NCBI GenBank assembly: GCA_965219925.1
Contig: OZ244795.1
Location: 3,038,001 to 3,102,000 of the forward strand
From: Bin87 sp965219925
GTDB lineage: Bacteria > Chloroflexota > Dehalococcoidia > Lucifugimonadales > UBA3495
DNA: 64,000 bases
Direction: 5' to 3'
The notes under the pieces were generated by a model. The model ran no database searches and was not told where the DNA came from. It saw nothing but the letters and a program-made list of their open reading frames with translations. Below, one piece after another: positions 36,751 to 45,037 of the stretch (its first letter is position 1; each line of letters starts with the position of its first letter). The position numbers and the translations under genes were made by a program.

Positions 36751-36881
36751 TAGTCCGAAATCTTTGTAATGATGGGTTGATTGGTACAGGGCCTTTCCCC
36801 GGCCATACAGGGCTTTATGGAGACTATCGTCGAGCAATCTGGCATTCCACACCCGTCATTTCAAGAATGTTGGTCTACTAG
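36747..36881 (-). mobile_element. 135-base MITE, copy 2 (inverted)
   Basis: It is the exact reverse complement of 31238-31372 and shares CTAG with the right end of the IS630-type element. The terminal inverted repeats run CTAGTAGTCCGAAATCTTTG and CAAGAATGTTGGTCTACTAG on the plus strand. Confidence 0.85.
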
Positions 36882-36896
36882 GCCGCTGGGCGGGTG

Positions 36897-37088
36897 CCCC
36901 CACGCCGACCCACTAATCTGTCATTGCGAGGAGCGCAGCCGCTCATGGTGAGCCTGTCGAACCACGTGGCAATCTCGTTGAGGTTGAACACCCGTCGGCA
37001 AACCACCATTGCTACAGCGACGAGATTGCCACGCTGCGCTCGCAATGACAGTAGGTCGGTTTGGTTTGACAGAGTGGGTACGCGTGAG
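36897..37088. repeat. Composite repeat: chimeric core A with B arm, O2 right shell
   Basis: The left arm of A (TGTCATTGCGAGGAGCGCAG) is followed by a B half-arm (CCGCTCATGGTGAGCCTGTC, GAACCA) and then CGTGGCAATCTCG. The right arm is the normal A arm, ending 37050. The right flank is the O2 shell reversed (GGTTTGGTTTGACAGAGTGG, GTACGCGTGAG). Confidence 0.8.
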
Positions 37089-37236
37089 CGCGGGCGCCCC
37101 TTCCATCCCCCGGCCAGCGACGGCCGCTCGTCCCTGGCGCCGGGCTCGACCCGGTCGGCGCCAGTTGCTTGCCCGTGCTTTGTCCGACGGGTATAGTCAA
37201 TCCATTCACACTTAGGATAATCAGCGGAGGCCTCCA

Positions 37237-37899
37237 TTGACCATTTTCGACTGGCCCGCCCGGATGCGGCAAATGGCTGATTTCGTTGGATTAGGCGACG
37301 ATGATCTGGAACTGATTCGCGAAAGCGGACCTTTCCTGCTGGCCCGGGCCGATGAGTTGACCTCCGCCGTCTACGACCATTTCCTCAAATTCCCCGCCGC
37401 CGCCAGATTCTTCCTCACACCGGACGGCGAAGTGGATCAAACGCGTTTGGACCGGCGCAAGCACAGCCTGGCTCGCTGGCTGCAAAACAGCATCGCGTTT
37501 GAAATCAACGAGCAATTCCCCGTGTTCTTGCTGGCGATTAGCGTCGTTCACAGCAACCCGTCTTTGGAACGCGGATACCTGGGATCCGTGCCGGCCCGGT
37601 TCATGATCGGCACCATGTCCTTCGCGCAAACTGCCATCGCCTCGGTGTTGTCGGAAGATATGGACGACCCCAAGCGCGTGCTGGCAGCATCCGTGGCGTG
37701 GAATAAACTTCTGATGCTGCAGCTGGACGTCCTGCTGGCCGGCTACGTTACCGAAACTCCCACACCGGCCACGCTCCCCCCAACCGCCACGGGCGACTCG
37801 CTGCCAGGTGATCCTCCCAACGGAATGCGACAGGTGCTCACCAACATCCTCGACGATAATCGGGAAAACGGCAGTTCCCGCACCAGCCAAGGAGATTAA
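37237..37899 (+). CDS. Protoglobin-like heme protein
   Basis: 220 residues. Residues 10-175 look like the protoglobin/globin-sensor domain (PF11563): FVGLGDDDLELIRESGPFLL, VYDHFLKFPAAARFFL, and a likely proximal heme His in AISVVHSNPSLERGYLGSVP. No signalling domain follows; the last 45 residues are Pro/Thr-rich and disordered. Protoglobins bind O2, CO or NO, and single-domain forms may sense gas or detoxify NO. The start is a TTG with GGAGG about 8 bases upstream. The next gene starts 2 bases after its stop, so the two are co-translated. Confidence 0.78.
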   Translation: MTIFDWPARMRQMADFVGLGDDDLELIRESGPFLLARADELTSAVYDHFLKFPAAARFFLTPDGEVDQTRLDRRKHSLARWLQNSIAFEINEQFPVFLLAISVVHSNPSLERGYLGSVPARFMIGTMSFAQTAIASVLSEDMDDPKRVLAASVAWNKLLMLQLDVLLAGYVTETPTPATLPPTATGDSLPGDPPNGMRQVLTNILDDNRENGSSRTSQGD

Positions 37900-37901
37900 C
37901 G

Positions 37902-38330
37902 ATGACCAAGGTGTTAGTTATACAGGGCGCTGGCATGAATATGCGCGGCAAGGTTCAGGTCGAAATATTCGGCCCCCAGACGCTGGACGAAATCAACGAC
38001 CAGATTCGTGCCTATGGCGAAAACCTGGGAGTGGACGTCGAGATTGTGCATTCCAACATCGAAGGCGAAGTCGTCAATGCCCTCTACGATGCCTGCGATC
38101 GCGGCATAGATGCGTGCCTCATCAACCCCGCCGGATATACCACCCTGGCCGGCCCTCTGCGCGGCGCGATCCAGCAGGTGCCCATGCCCGTTATCGAGGT
38201 TCACGCCAGCAACCCCACCGCTCGCGGCACGGTATCCGCCGTCCTGCCGGTCAGCAAGGGCTGCGTGTACGGTTTTGGGGTGTATGGCTACTACCTGGCC
38301 ATGGAGGCCGTCAAACACACCACGGGTTAG
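37902..38330 (+). CDS. Type II 3-dehydroquinate dehydratase-like protein with altered active site
   Basis: 142 residues, with the length and fold signals of AroQ (PF01220): TLDEINDQIRAYGENLGVDV, HSNIEGEVVNALYDA, CLINPAGYTTLAGPLRGAI, PVIEVHASNPTARG and GFGVYGYYLAMEAV. The flexible lid that should read GPNLxxLGxREPxxYG is GAGMNMRGKVQVEIFG. The catalytic Tyr is replaced by Phe and the catalytic Arg by Val, while the later HxSN His is kept. A normal shikimate-pathway role is therefore doubtful. AAGGAG lies 7 bases before the ATG. The neighbour is a protoglobin rather than aro genes. I leave the symbol blank for this reason. Confidence 0.75.
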   Translation: MTKVLVIQGAGMNMRGKVQVEIFGPQTLDEINDQIRAYGENLGVDVEIVHSNIEGEVVNALYDACDRGIDACLINPAGYTTLAGPLRGAIQQVPMPVIEVHASNPTARGTVSAVLPVSKGCVYGFGVYGYYLAMEAVKHTTG

Positions 38331-38356
38331 ATGGCCCGTCTCCCGTCCAGCACGAT

Positions 38357-38462
38357 TGCAAAGTTACGGGAGTGACCCTACCCGCTCGTCCTGAGCCTGT
38401 CGAAGAACGGTCGCCGATGGTTCGACAAGCTCACCATGAGCGGGTGTCCAGGCACTTTGCAG
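38357..38462. repeat. Core B palindrome in a shell with CAAAGT ends
   Basis: TTGCAAAGTTACGGGAGTGA leads into CCGCTCGTCCTGAGCCTGTC, then GGTTCGACAAGCTCACCATG with AGCGGG, and closes with GGCACTTTGCA. GCAAAGT and ACTTTGC form the outer pair. Confidence 0.75.
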
Positions 38463-38484
38463 TCGTCCTGCCGCCCGTCAATGG

Positions 38485-38676
38485 CTATTCACAACGCAGG
38501 CAACGCACGTCTTTGAAAACGGTGTCGTGGATGCTCGGGTTGGTAATAAGGTAATCCATGATGATCCGTACTACCTTCCCTTCGTCCGCGATGTCGTACT
38601 TCTCTTTGGAAGTATTGATCAGGCCGATGTGTTCGGCGTTAACGTCCACGGTTATTTCTGTCTTGGTGCCGGCCAT
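38485..38676 (-). CDS. Small protein, possibly ribbon-helix-helix type
   Basis: 63 residues. The N-terminal strand TKTEITVDVNAEHIGLINTS followed by a turn and the helix GKVVRIIMDYLI resembles the beta-helix-helix layout of ribbon-helix-helix DNA-binding proteins such as MetJ/Arc types. It ends in CLRCE, which could bind metal in pairs or form disulfides. AGGAG lies 8 bases before the ATG, good evidence that the gene is real even though it sits in a repeat-rich gap. The family call is tentative. Confidence 0.6.
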   Translation of the reverse strand: MAGTKTEITVDVNAEHIGLINTSKEKYDIADEGKVVRIIMDYLITNPSIHDTVFKDVRCLRCE

Positions 38677-38770
38677 TTGATCAGCTCCTGCATAAAATGG
38701 GATTCGGAATCGGCGCGGCCTAAAACATCCTGCCGCAAAGCCATAGGATAGACCGTTGACCTCAACGATT

Positions 38771-39145
38771 CAACCGCACCCCCGCTCATCCTGAGCCCGT
38801 CGAAGGCCCCCTCTCCCTTGATGGGAGAGGGCTGGGGTGAGGGTGAAATTCCCACCACCTGTCATTCCGAGAAGCGCAGCCGCTCATGGTGAGCCTGTCG
38901 AACCACGTGGCAATCTCGTTGAGGTTGAGCACGTGCCGGGGAACCATCATTGCTACGGCGACGAGATTGCCACGCTGCGCTCGCAATGACATGAGGAAAA
39001 CCGAAAAGCCCTACCGCTCATCCTGAGCCCGTCGAATGCCCCCTCTCCCTTGATGGGAGAGGGTTGGGGTGAGGGTGAAATTCCCCACCTCCTGTCATAG
39101 CGAGAAGCGCAGCCGCTCATCCCGAGCCTGTCGAAGGACCCGCCC
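38771..39145. repeat. Repeat cluster: B, D, chimeric A, O1 flank, D, A fragments
   Basis: In order: a B half (CCGCTCATCCTGAGCCCGTC), core D, a chimeric core A with B arm (38860-38991), an O1 right flank (GAGGAAAACCGAAAAGCCCT), another B half, another core D, and a final A left arm with a B half (GTCATAGCGAGAAGCGCAGC). Much of the 38677-39260 gap is made of these units. No gene is seen. Confidence 0.8.
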
Positions 39146-39260
39146 GTTTTCCCAAAACATCAGTTCAACAGATCATTCAAAATTGACCGGGCATTGGCTA
39201 CAATGAAATCAGGACTTCGGCTGCTCACCGGCCGTTATCAGTCAGATTGGAGGTATTGAT

Positions 39261-39476
39261 ATGGCGTCTACCCAAACTACTTACCTGTGCCCGAAATGCC
39301 AGAGCACTTCCTACGAGACCGGCGAGTTCAGGGCCACCGGTGGCAATTTCGCCAAGATATTTGACGTTCAAAACAAGAAATTCATGACTGTGTCGTGTAC
39401 CCAATGCGGTTATACCGAAATCTACCGCGGCGACACCTCCAAGCTCAGCAATATTTTCGACTTTTTCGTCGGTTAA
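39261..39476 (+). CDS. Small zinc-ribbon protein
   Basis: 71 residues with two CxxC knuckles, CPKCQSTSYE near residue 9 and SCTQCGYTEIY near 44. The spacing and the closing LSNIFDFFVG fit the small nucleic-acid-binding zinc-ribbon family (PF09855). GGAGG lies 7 bases before the ATG. The cellular role of these proteins is not established. It is followed by a strong terminator. Confidence 0.82.
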   Translation: MASTQTTYLCPKCQSTSYETGEFRATGGNFAKIFDVQNKKFMTVSCTQCGYTEIYRGDTSKLSNIFDFFVG

Positions 39477-39516
39477 CGTCAGGCGTCGTTTCCGCCCACG
39501 CCCCCAACACCAAATC

Positions 39517-39551
39517 GGCCCTCCGCTATCGAACGGAGGGCCCTGTCTTTT
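39517..39551. terminator. Bidirectional terminator between the zinc-ribbon gene and tRNA-Glu
   Basis: GGCCCTCCG (39517-39525) pairs perfectly with CGGAGGGCC (39534-39542) over an 8-base loop, followed by CTGTCTTTT on the plus strand. It lies after the plus-strand zinc-ribbon gene and after the minus-strand tRNA. Confidence 0.75.
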
Positions 39552-39628
39552 GGTACCCCGGATGGGCTTCGATCCCATGATCTCCACCTTGAAAGGGTGG
39601 CGTCCTTGCCAGGCTAGACGACCGGGGC
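39551..39628 (-). tRNA. tRNA-Glu (anticodon TTC)
   Basis: The minus strand folds as a cloverleaf: acceptor GCCCCGG with CCGGGGT (first pair G-U), anticodon stem CCACC/GGTGG around loop CTTTCAA, T stem ATGGG/CCCAT around loop ATCGAAG. The anticodon TTC reads glutamate codons. The 3' CCA is encoded (39553-39551). The T loop starts with A instead of the usual T54, a small departure from the consensus. Confidence 0.92.
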
Positions 39629-39680
39629 AAGTAAGCATCGTCAAGAACGATGCCTGTTTAATGTATCACAAGAATGCCGA

Positions 39681-40709
39681 TTATGGGTAGACGGCCAGCG
39701 CATCCAGCGACATCTCTTCCGGAAATCCGCACATCATGTTCATGTTTTGCACCGCCTGACCGGCCGCCCCTTTCACCAGGTTGTCCAGACAGCTGATTAC
39801 GATCAGCCGGTTCGTACGAGAGTCAACCACCGGATGAACCAGACAGTAGTTGTTGCCCAGGGTTTGCTTGGTTTGCGGCGGCGTATCGGTGACTTGGACG
39901 AAGGCGTTGTCAGCGTAGAAATCTTTGTACATCTGCCGCACCCGCTCCGACGCATCCGCAGATTGCGCGATGTCGGGACGAAGCGGAGCGTAGCAGGAAC
40001 TCAAGATCCCACGGGTCATGGGGATCAGGTGGGTCAGGAACGTCAGGTTAACGGGCTGATCCGCCACCGCGTCCAGTTCCTGGCTGATCTCTGGTAGATG
40101 GCGGTGTCCATTGACCGAGTAAGCCATCACGTTTTCATTCACTTCCGAAAAGTGCGTGGTCATGCTCAACGTCCGGCCGGCGCCGGAAACACCCGATTTG
40201 CTATCGACGATGATGTCACCGCCGATCCAGCCGTTCTGCACCGCCGGCGTTAGCGCGAGAATGGCCGAGGTGGGATAACATCCAGGATTAGCCACCAGCC
40301 GCGCATCGGAAACCGCGTCCCGGTTCAATTCGGTCAGGCCATAGACGGCTTCCTCAAGATACGTCGGATCGGGATGTTCGACTCCATACCACTGGCTGTA
40401 CACATCGGCCTGCTTGAGCCTGAAATCCGCCGATATATCCACTACCTTGACGTTCTGTTCCAACAGCGGTATGCAGGCTTCAGCGCTCGCCTTGTGAGGC
40501 AATGCCGAGAACACCAGATCGAGCCCGTCGCACAAATCAGCGGTGATCTCCAGCTTCATGTTGTCCAGGTGAGGAAACACTTGACCCAATGGTTGCCCGG
40601 CGGCGCTGCGCCCGGTCACGGACGCTATCTCCACCTCCGGGTGATGGCGCAATATGCGCACCAGTTCACATCCGGCATATCCGGTCACGTTGATGATTCC
40701 TACTTTCAC
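39681..40709 (-). CDS. argC: N-acetyl-gamma-glutamyl-phosphate reductase
   Basis: 342 residues, the normal length for ArgC. The NADP-binding start is KVGIINVTGYAGCELVRILR. The catalytic Cys lies in VANPGCYPTSAILAL, and GVSGAGRTLSMTTHFSEVNEN and NGHRHLPEI complete the family pattern. It reduces N-acetylglutamyl phosphate to the semialdehyde in arginine synthesis. The GTG start overlaps the stop of nth by 4 bases, so translation is coupled. No other arg gene is in the window. Pairing with nth is unusual but gives no functional clue. Confidence 0.95.
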   Translation of the reverse strand: MKVGIINVTGYAGCELVRILRHHPEVEIASVTGRSAAGQPLGQVFPHLDNMKLEITADLCDGLDLVFSALPHKASAEACIPLLEQNVKVVDISADFRLKQADVYSQWYGVEHPDPTYLEEAVYGLTELNRDAVSDARLVANPGCYPTSAILALTPAVQNGWIGGDIIVDSKSGVSGAGRTLSMTTHFSEVNENVMAYSVNGHRHLPEISQELDAVADQPVNLTFLTHLIPMTRGILSSCYAPLRPDIAQSADASERVRQMYKDFYADNAFVQVTDTPPQTKQTLGNNYCLVHPVVDSRTNRLIVISCLDNLVKGAAGQAVQNMNMMCGFPEEMSLDALAVYP

Positions 40710-41563
40710 GGTTCCAGCTCCTTAACGGCTTGAGTATGTGGTACAGGCGTAGCGGACTGTTCCCTCCGTCGCCTGCGTCCCGGAGCCTGGCCATCGGGCC
40801 GATCATTATCTGCTGTAGTTGTCGCTCCGTCGCCCGATTCGGCGGCGGCCCGCACGGCTGCCTCATCTCGGGCGGGGCAACCATAACTCACCACGCACTC
40901 CCCGCACAACGGACGCTGAGCCTTGCATACCTGCCGTCCGTGGGTGATAAACGCGGCGTGAAAAGGATACACATCCTCCGGAGGCATTGCCGCTTCCAGT
41001 ATCTCGTGGGCTTTGTCAGCGCTCACTTTAGGGCCAATGATACCCAACCGTTGGCTAACCCGATAGATATGCGTATCCACCGCCATCGCCGGCATACCCA
41101 GCGAAAAACTCAACACTATACCCGCTGATTTTGGCCCAATACCCGGCAACTGCCGCAGCCAGGTTCGAGCATCGCCCATCGGCATCTCCGCCAAAAAATG
41201 CAAGTCCAGCGATCCCTCGTTCAACTCAAGAATTCGGTTCAGCGCCACGCTGATGCGCGGGGCTTTGACTTTTGCCAGTCCACCGCCGGCAATCGCCTCC
41301 TCAATGTCTGCTACCGATGCCTCGGCTACGGCGTACAGCGTGCCAAAGCGATGCATCAGGCTTCGGAACGCCCGCTCCGAATTTCGGTCCGACGTGTGCT
41401 GAGACAGGATGGTGAAAACCAGTTCGTGAGCGGGGTCAAGGCGGGGTTCGTTTTCAAACGGTCCATGCTGTTCCGTCAGCAGGCGAATCGCGTCAGCCAC
41501 GGTTACGCCAGGTTTTTTGGCGCGACGAGTGCTGCGGGGTTTGGCGGCGGTTTTCGGAGGCAT
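40706..41563 (-). CDS. nth: Endonuclease III (DNA glycosylase/AP lyase)
   Basis: 285 residues. The helix-hairpin-helix LPGIGPKSAGIVL carries the catalytic Lys, and MAVDTHIYRVSQRLG carries the catalytic Asp. The 4Fe-4S loop is CKAQRPLCGECVVSYGC (C-x6-C-x2-C-x5-C). It removes oxidised pyrimidines. It is longer than E. coli Nth (211 residues) because of a basic 20-residue N-terminal extension and a disordered C-terminal tail of about 50 residues (DGATTTADNDRPDGQ and RRRRR). It is the first gene of a coupled pair with argC. Confidence 0.93.
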   Translation of the reverse strand: MPPKTAAKPRSTRRAKKPGVTVADAIRLLTEQHGPFENEPRLDPAHELVFTILSQHTSDRNSERAFRSLMHRFGTLYAVAEASVADIEEAIAGGGLAKVKAPRISVALNRILELNEGSLDLHFLAEMPMGDARTWLRQLPGIGPKSAGIVLSFSLGMPAMAVDTHIYRVSQRLGIIGPKVSADKAHEILEAAMPPEDVYPFHAAFITHGRQVCKAQRPLCGECVVSYGCPARDEAAVRAAAESGDGATTTADNDRPDGQAPGRRRRREQSATPVPHTQAVKELEP

Positions 41564-41618
41564 TTACAATCCCAATCAGTACCGGGATTTTAGCATACAG
41601 CAACCGGCCACGCCCGCA

Positions 41619-42920
41619 TCAGGGGGCCTGGGTTCGCGCCGGCGCGGTCGATTGGGGTGTTGGTGGCGAGGGGCGCGTGATCAGGGGGGTCAGGAACAGG
41701 GCGGGCAGTGAAATCGCAATGCACGCCAGGGCGCTCAGCGTGACGGACATTCGGATACCGATCAAATCTCCCAACCAACCCATCAGCAGGACGCCCGGCG
41801 GGGTACCGATGCCGATACACAGGCTCTGCAAGCCAACCATACGACCCCGCATCTCGGGCGGCGACGAGCGCATGGTGATGGCGCCCTGCATGGTACCAAA
41901 ACAGGAGAGGCCGATTCCGCTGAGAATCAGAATGACAAAAGTAACCGCGTACCAGGGAGACCAGACAAATACTGTTGATAACAACATCACGGTGAAAGCG
42001 CCGGCGGCGAAAAAGCGTCCGTGATACCGTATGGTACCAATGGAGGCGAGTATGCCGGCCATGGCCAACTGGCCCAGAGCTTCCGCGGCCGCAAGGGCGC
42101 CCACCAGGGTCTCACCGACGCGCAGGTGATCTCGCCCTATGGCCGGCACAAATTGACGTGCCGGAAAGGCCAGGCCGTTAATCATTATGGTGATGAAGAG
42201 CATCCCCAACAGTTGACGATGGCCCAGGGCCGCGCGCACCACGTCGCCCAGGCTGTTCCAGATGGGTTCCACGCGCCATTCCCGTTCCACCAGAGGAATC
42301 CGCACCCGGATTACCAACGCCATAGCGGCCACGTGCAACACTACAATCACGGCATAAGCCCAAGTGTAACCGGCATAGTGAGGCCAAAAGTATCCGACGT
42401 GTTCGACGAAGAAGCCACCGAAGAAGGGGCCTACCATCCTCCCAACGGTCCCGCTGATGGAGTCAATTGACAGGGCGTTAACCACGCGTCGCTCGCCAAC
42501 GATGTCAAAGACGGCGGTACGGCGAGCCGGGTCTTCCAGGGCGCGACTGATGCCCTGCAGCAGCATGGCGGCAAAGACATGCCACGGCGCAATCTGGCCG
42601 GACCACAGCAACACGAACAACGCGACCCCGCCGGCAAACTTGATGGCCAGCGCAATAACCCAGATTTTCTTACGGTCAAAACGGTCGGCAATCACTCCGG
42701 TGAAGGGTGAAAATATGGGCCTGGGCAGGTTTTCAAACGCCAGCACCAGCCCCAGCATCAGCGCAGAATCAGTCAGGGAATAAACCAGTACGCTGGTAAC
42801 CAGAAGTTCCATCCAGCGCGTGAGTTCTGCTACGTTGACCACATACCATATCGCTCGAAAAAGGGGGTTCCGCAAAACCTCCATTAACGGCGATGGCGAC
42901 CGTCTCCCGCGAAATGCCAA
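41619..42920 (-). CDS. MFS transporter (MFS_3/EntS-like exporter)
   Basis: 433 residues with about 12 hydrophobic helices. The loop 2-3 signature appears as GVIADRFDRKKIWVIA, and the repeat half has STPPEMRGRM-like sequence SSPPEMRGRMVGLQSL. This is the branch that includes EntS and macrolide exporters. It likely exports a small molecule by proton antiport. The start is a TTG at 42920 after a G-rich stretch; the ATG at 42884 is an alternative. It is divergent from cysC. The Pro/Thr-rich tail is disordered. The substrate is unknown. Confidence 0.85.
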   Translation of the reverse strand: MAFRGRRSPSPLMEVLRNPLFRAIWYVVNVAELTRWMELLVTSVLVYSLTDSALMLGLVLAFENLPRPIFSPFTGVIADRFDRKKIWVIALAIKFAGGVALFVLLWSGQIAPWHVFAAMLLQGISRALEDPARRTAVFDIVGERRVVNALSIDSISGTVGRMVGPFFGGFFVEHVGYFWPHYAGYTWAYAVIVVLHVAAMALVIRVRIPLVEREWRVEPIWNSLGDVVRAALGHRQLLGMLFITIMINGLAFPARQFVPAIGRDHLRVGETLVGALAAAEALGQLAMAGILASIGTIRYHGRFFAAGAFTVMLLSTVFVWSPWYAVTFVILILSGIGLSCFGTMQGAITMRSSPPEMRGRMVGLQSLCIGIGTPPGVLLMGWLGDLIGIRMSVTLSALACIAISLPALFLTPLITRPSPPTPQSTAPARTQAP

Positions 42921-43253
42921 CTAAGCCCCCCAAGCGTCTAAAAATGCCCCAACAGTGTAAACGCTGTGTGGAGGGGATACTATATTCCGCGTAACAGGAT
43001 ATGGCTCAATTGCCTGGCGAGCCGGGCGATCAGCGCAAACCCCGGCGGTTTCGTTTCCGCGTCCACCACACAAAACCTGCGATCACCGCCGCTGGGCCAT
43101 GCAGGACAACCAATACCCGTACGATATAATGCGTCGGAAATATTTGGCGCCTGGGTTGCCGCTGCACGTCGTCCATGCCGCAAATGTAGCGCCTCAGATA
43201 ATCGCCTGACCGTACCCAAATCGCCGCCCGCCTGGTCTGGAGATACCGCCGCG
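42921..43253. other. Divergent intergenic region
   Basis: This gap separates the minus-strand MFS gene from the plus-strand cysC gene and must hold promoters for both. I see no repeat, RNA or clear promoter. The cysC frame stays open through it, so part could be coding, but the composition does not resemble the enzyme. Confidence 0.4.
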
Positions 43254-43832
43254 ATGCTGGCAGAGCCGCAAAGTGAACTGCGCTTGCAACATCCCTTCGT
43301 GATTTGGCTCACGGGATTGTCGGGAGCCGGCAAAAGCACGCTGGCCGGCTGGGTTTCCGCCGCGCTGCGCCAAAAAGGGTTCCACACTTACATACTCGAT
43401 GGCGACGATCTCCGCCACGGGCTGAACAACGACCTGGGATTTAGCGCCGCCGACCGGAAGGAGAACGTCCGTCGGCTGGCTCACGTTGCATCCCTAATGT
43501 ACGACGCGGGTCTCATCACCCTCGTGGCCTGTATTTCTCCATTCCAGTCCGAACGCGACTTTGCCCGTGGCCTGTTGCCGTGCGGCAGGTTCGTGGAGGT
43601 TTTTGTTGACACTCCGCTGTCGCTATGTGAGAAACGGGATACCAAGGGGTTGTACCGCCGGGCGCGCGCCGGAGAAATCTCCGAATTTACCGGCATCGAC
43701 TCTCCCTACGAACGCCCCGTCGATGCGGAAATCATCGTTGACACCAGCGGTCGTTCGGTCTCCGACTCCGGTTCCGAAGTACTCGATTTCTTGATCCAAA
43801 GGGAGCTGTTGAAATGGCCGGTTCACGGGTGA
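43254..43832 (+). CDS. cysC: Adenylylsulfate kinase (APS kinase)
   Basis: 192 residues. The P-loop is GLSGAGKSTLAG near residue 24. DGDDLRHGLNNDLGFSAADR carries the APS-binding residues, ENVRRLAHVASLMYDAG follows, and FVEVFVDTPLSLCEKRDTKGLY and SPYERP are typical of APS kinase (PF01583). It turns APS into PAPS, the sulfate donor. I take the ATG at 43254, which starts just before the conserved domain; the open frame continues upstream with no family similarity. It overlaps the next gene, a PAPS-using sulfotransferase, by 19 bases. No ATP sulfurylase gene is adjacent. Confidence 0.93.
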   Translation: MLAEPQSELRLQHPFVIWLTGLSGAGKSTLAGWVSAALRQKGFHTYILDGDDLRHGLNNDLGFSAADRKENVRRLAHVASLMYDAGLITLVACISPFQSERDFARGLLPCGRFVEVFVDTPLSLCEKRDTKGLYRRARAGEISEFTGIDSPYERPVDAEIIVDTSGRSVSDSGSEVLDFLIQRELLKWPVHG

Positions 43833-45037
43833 CCCAGGAGGCTCCAAAGCAACCGCCGTCGCGTCCCGCCAACCGGAGCGGTTACAACCCGGAGGCCGGG
43901 AACCAATCCGGAACATTCGCCTCCGGTTTCAACAACTTCCTGGCCACGGGGCGGGTTTCGCTGGCGCTGGCGCTGGCAATTCGCTACGGCATCGACCGCG
44001 AGTACATACCGCGATTTCTGGGTGTTTTGACCGCCGACGCAATATTTTCGCCAATGCGGTTCTGGCAAAGTGTCGCCTACGGGCGCAGGATTAAGCACGC
44101 CACGCTGCATCCTGAACCGCTTTTTCTGCTCGGATTCTGGCGCTCCGGCACCACCCTGCTGCACAACCTTCTCGCCGTAGATCAGCGGTGGGGATACGTC
44201 AACACCTACCAGGCTGCCATGCCCGACCTTTTCCTTGCCGGCCAGCGGCGGGTCCGGCGTCTGCTGGCATCGAAACTCCCCGAGAACCGCGGCATCGACA
44301 ACATCCCCGTCGATTTCGCCATGCCCCAGGAAGAAGAGATCGCGATGATGTGTACCTGTGGTCTCAGCCCCTACGTTTTTCTTCACTTCCCGCGCACCGC
44401 CGCCAAAATGCTCGACTACCTTTTCGTGGGCGATCGGTTGGACAATTCCCAATCCCGGCGTTGGCGCAGGAAATACCTCCAACTGCTGAGAGCGGCCAGC
44501 TATAACATGGGTGGCAAACCGCTGCTGCTGAAGTCGCCCTCCAATACCAGCCGGGTGTCCACATTGTTGGAGCTGTTCCCCAACGCGCGGTTTGTATACA
44601 TCCAGCGCAACCCATACGACACGCTGCGGTCTTACATACACCTGTTGCGCTTGATGAACGATTGGCACGCCTTTCAGCGCGTAGACTTCAATGACCTCCT
44701 CAAACGGCAGGTCTTGACCTACCGACAGATGGCTATAACCTACCTCGAACAGCGCGAGTTGATACCCGATGGTCGGCTGGTCGAGATCAAATACGAAGAC
44801 CTGGAACTGGATAAACTGGGCCAAATCCACACCATCTATGGCCAGTTGGGTTTGGAAGGGTTCGAGTCCTTCAAACCTCAGTTGGAAGAGTATGTGGAAT
44901 CCATCGCCGGCTTTCAAAAGAACCCGTCCCACATCGACGACCAAGTGATTGAGTTGGTCAACAAGCATGTTCCGTTTCTCGTCACCGAATACGGATATGA
45001 CCGGTTGTCCCCACACCTCACGCGTACCCACTTTTAA
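43814..45037 (+). CDS. Sulfotransferase family protein
   Basis: 407 residues. The 5'-phosphosulfate-binding loop is FLLGFWRSGTTLLHNLLA near residue 100, and the 3'-phosphate site is VYIQRNPYDTLRSYIH near 260. KPLLLKSPSNTSRV and LVEIKYEDLELD are further family landmarks (Sulfotransfer_3, PF13469). It moves sulfate from PAPS onto an unknown acceptor, possibly a lipid or glycan. GGGAG lies 8-9 bases before the ATG, inside the end of cysC. The last residues (LTRTHF) and the stop codon are encoded by an O2 repeat flank (CACGCGTACCCACTTTTAAT). Confidence 0.9.
   Translation: MAGSRVTQEAPKQPPSRPANRSGYNPEAGNQSGTFASGFNNFLATGRVSLALALAIRYGIDREYIPRFLGVLTADAIFSPMRFWQSVAYGRRIKHATLHPEPLFLLGFWRSGTTLLHNLLAVDQRWGYVNTYQAAMPDLFLAGQRRVRRLLASKLPENRGIDNIPVDFAMPQEEEIAMMCTCGLSPYVFLHFPRTAAKMLDYLFVGDRLDNSQSRRWRRKYLQLLRAASYNMGGKPLLLKSPSNTSRVSTLLELFPNARFVYIQRNPYDTLRSYIHLLRLMNDWHAFQRVDFNDLLKRQVLTYRQMAITYLEQRELIPDGRLVEIKYEDLELDKLGQIHTIYGQLGLEGFESFKPQLEEYVESIAGFQKNPSHIDDQVIELVNKHVPFLVTEYGYDRLSPHLTRTHF

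Noticed and set aside
42966..43253. N-terminal extension of CysC
   Set aside because: The frame is open but the 96 extra codons have no similarity to APS kinase and look like non-coding sequence. The ATG at 43254 starts just before the conserved domain.
43823..45031. Minus-strand frame of 402 codons opposite the sulfotransferase gene
   Set aside because: The plus strand has both PAPS-binding motifs and is coupled to cysC. The opposite frame has no recognisable domain.
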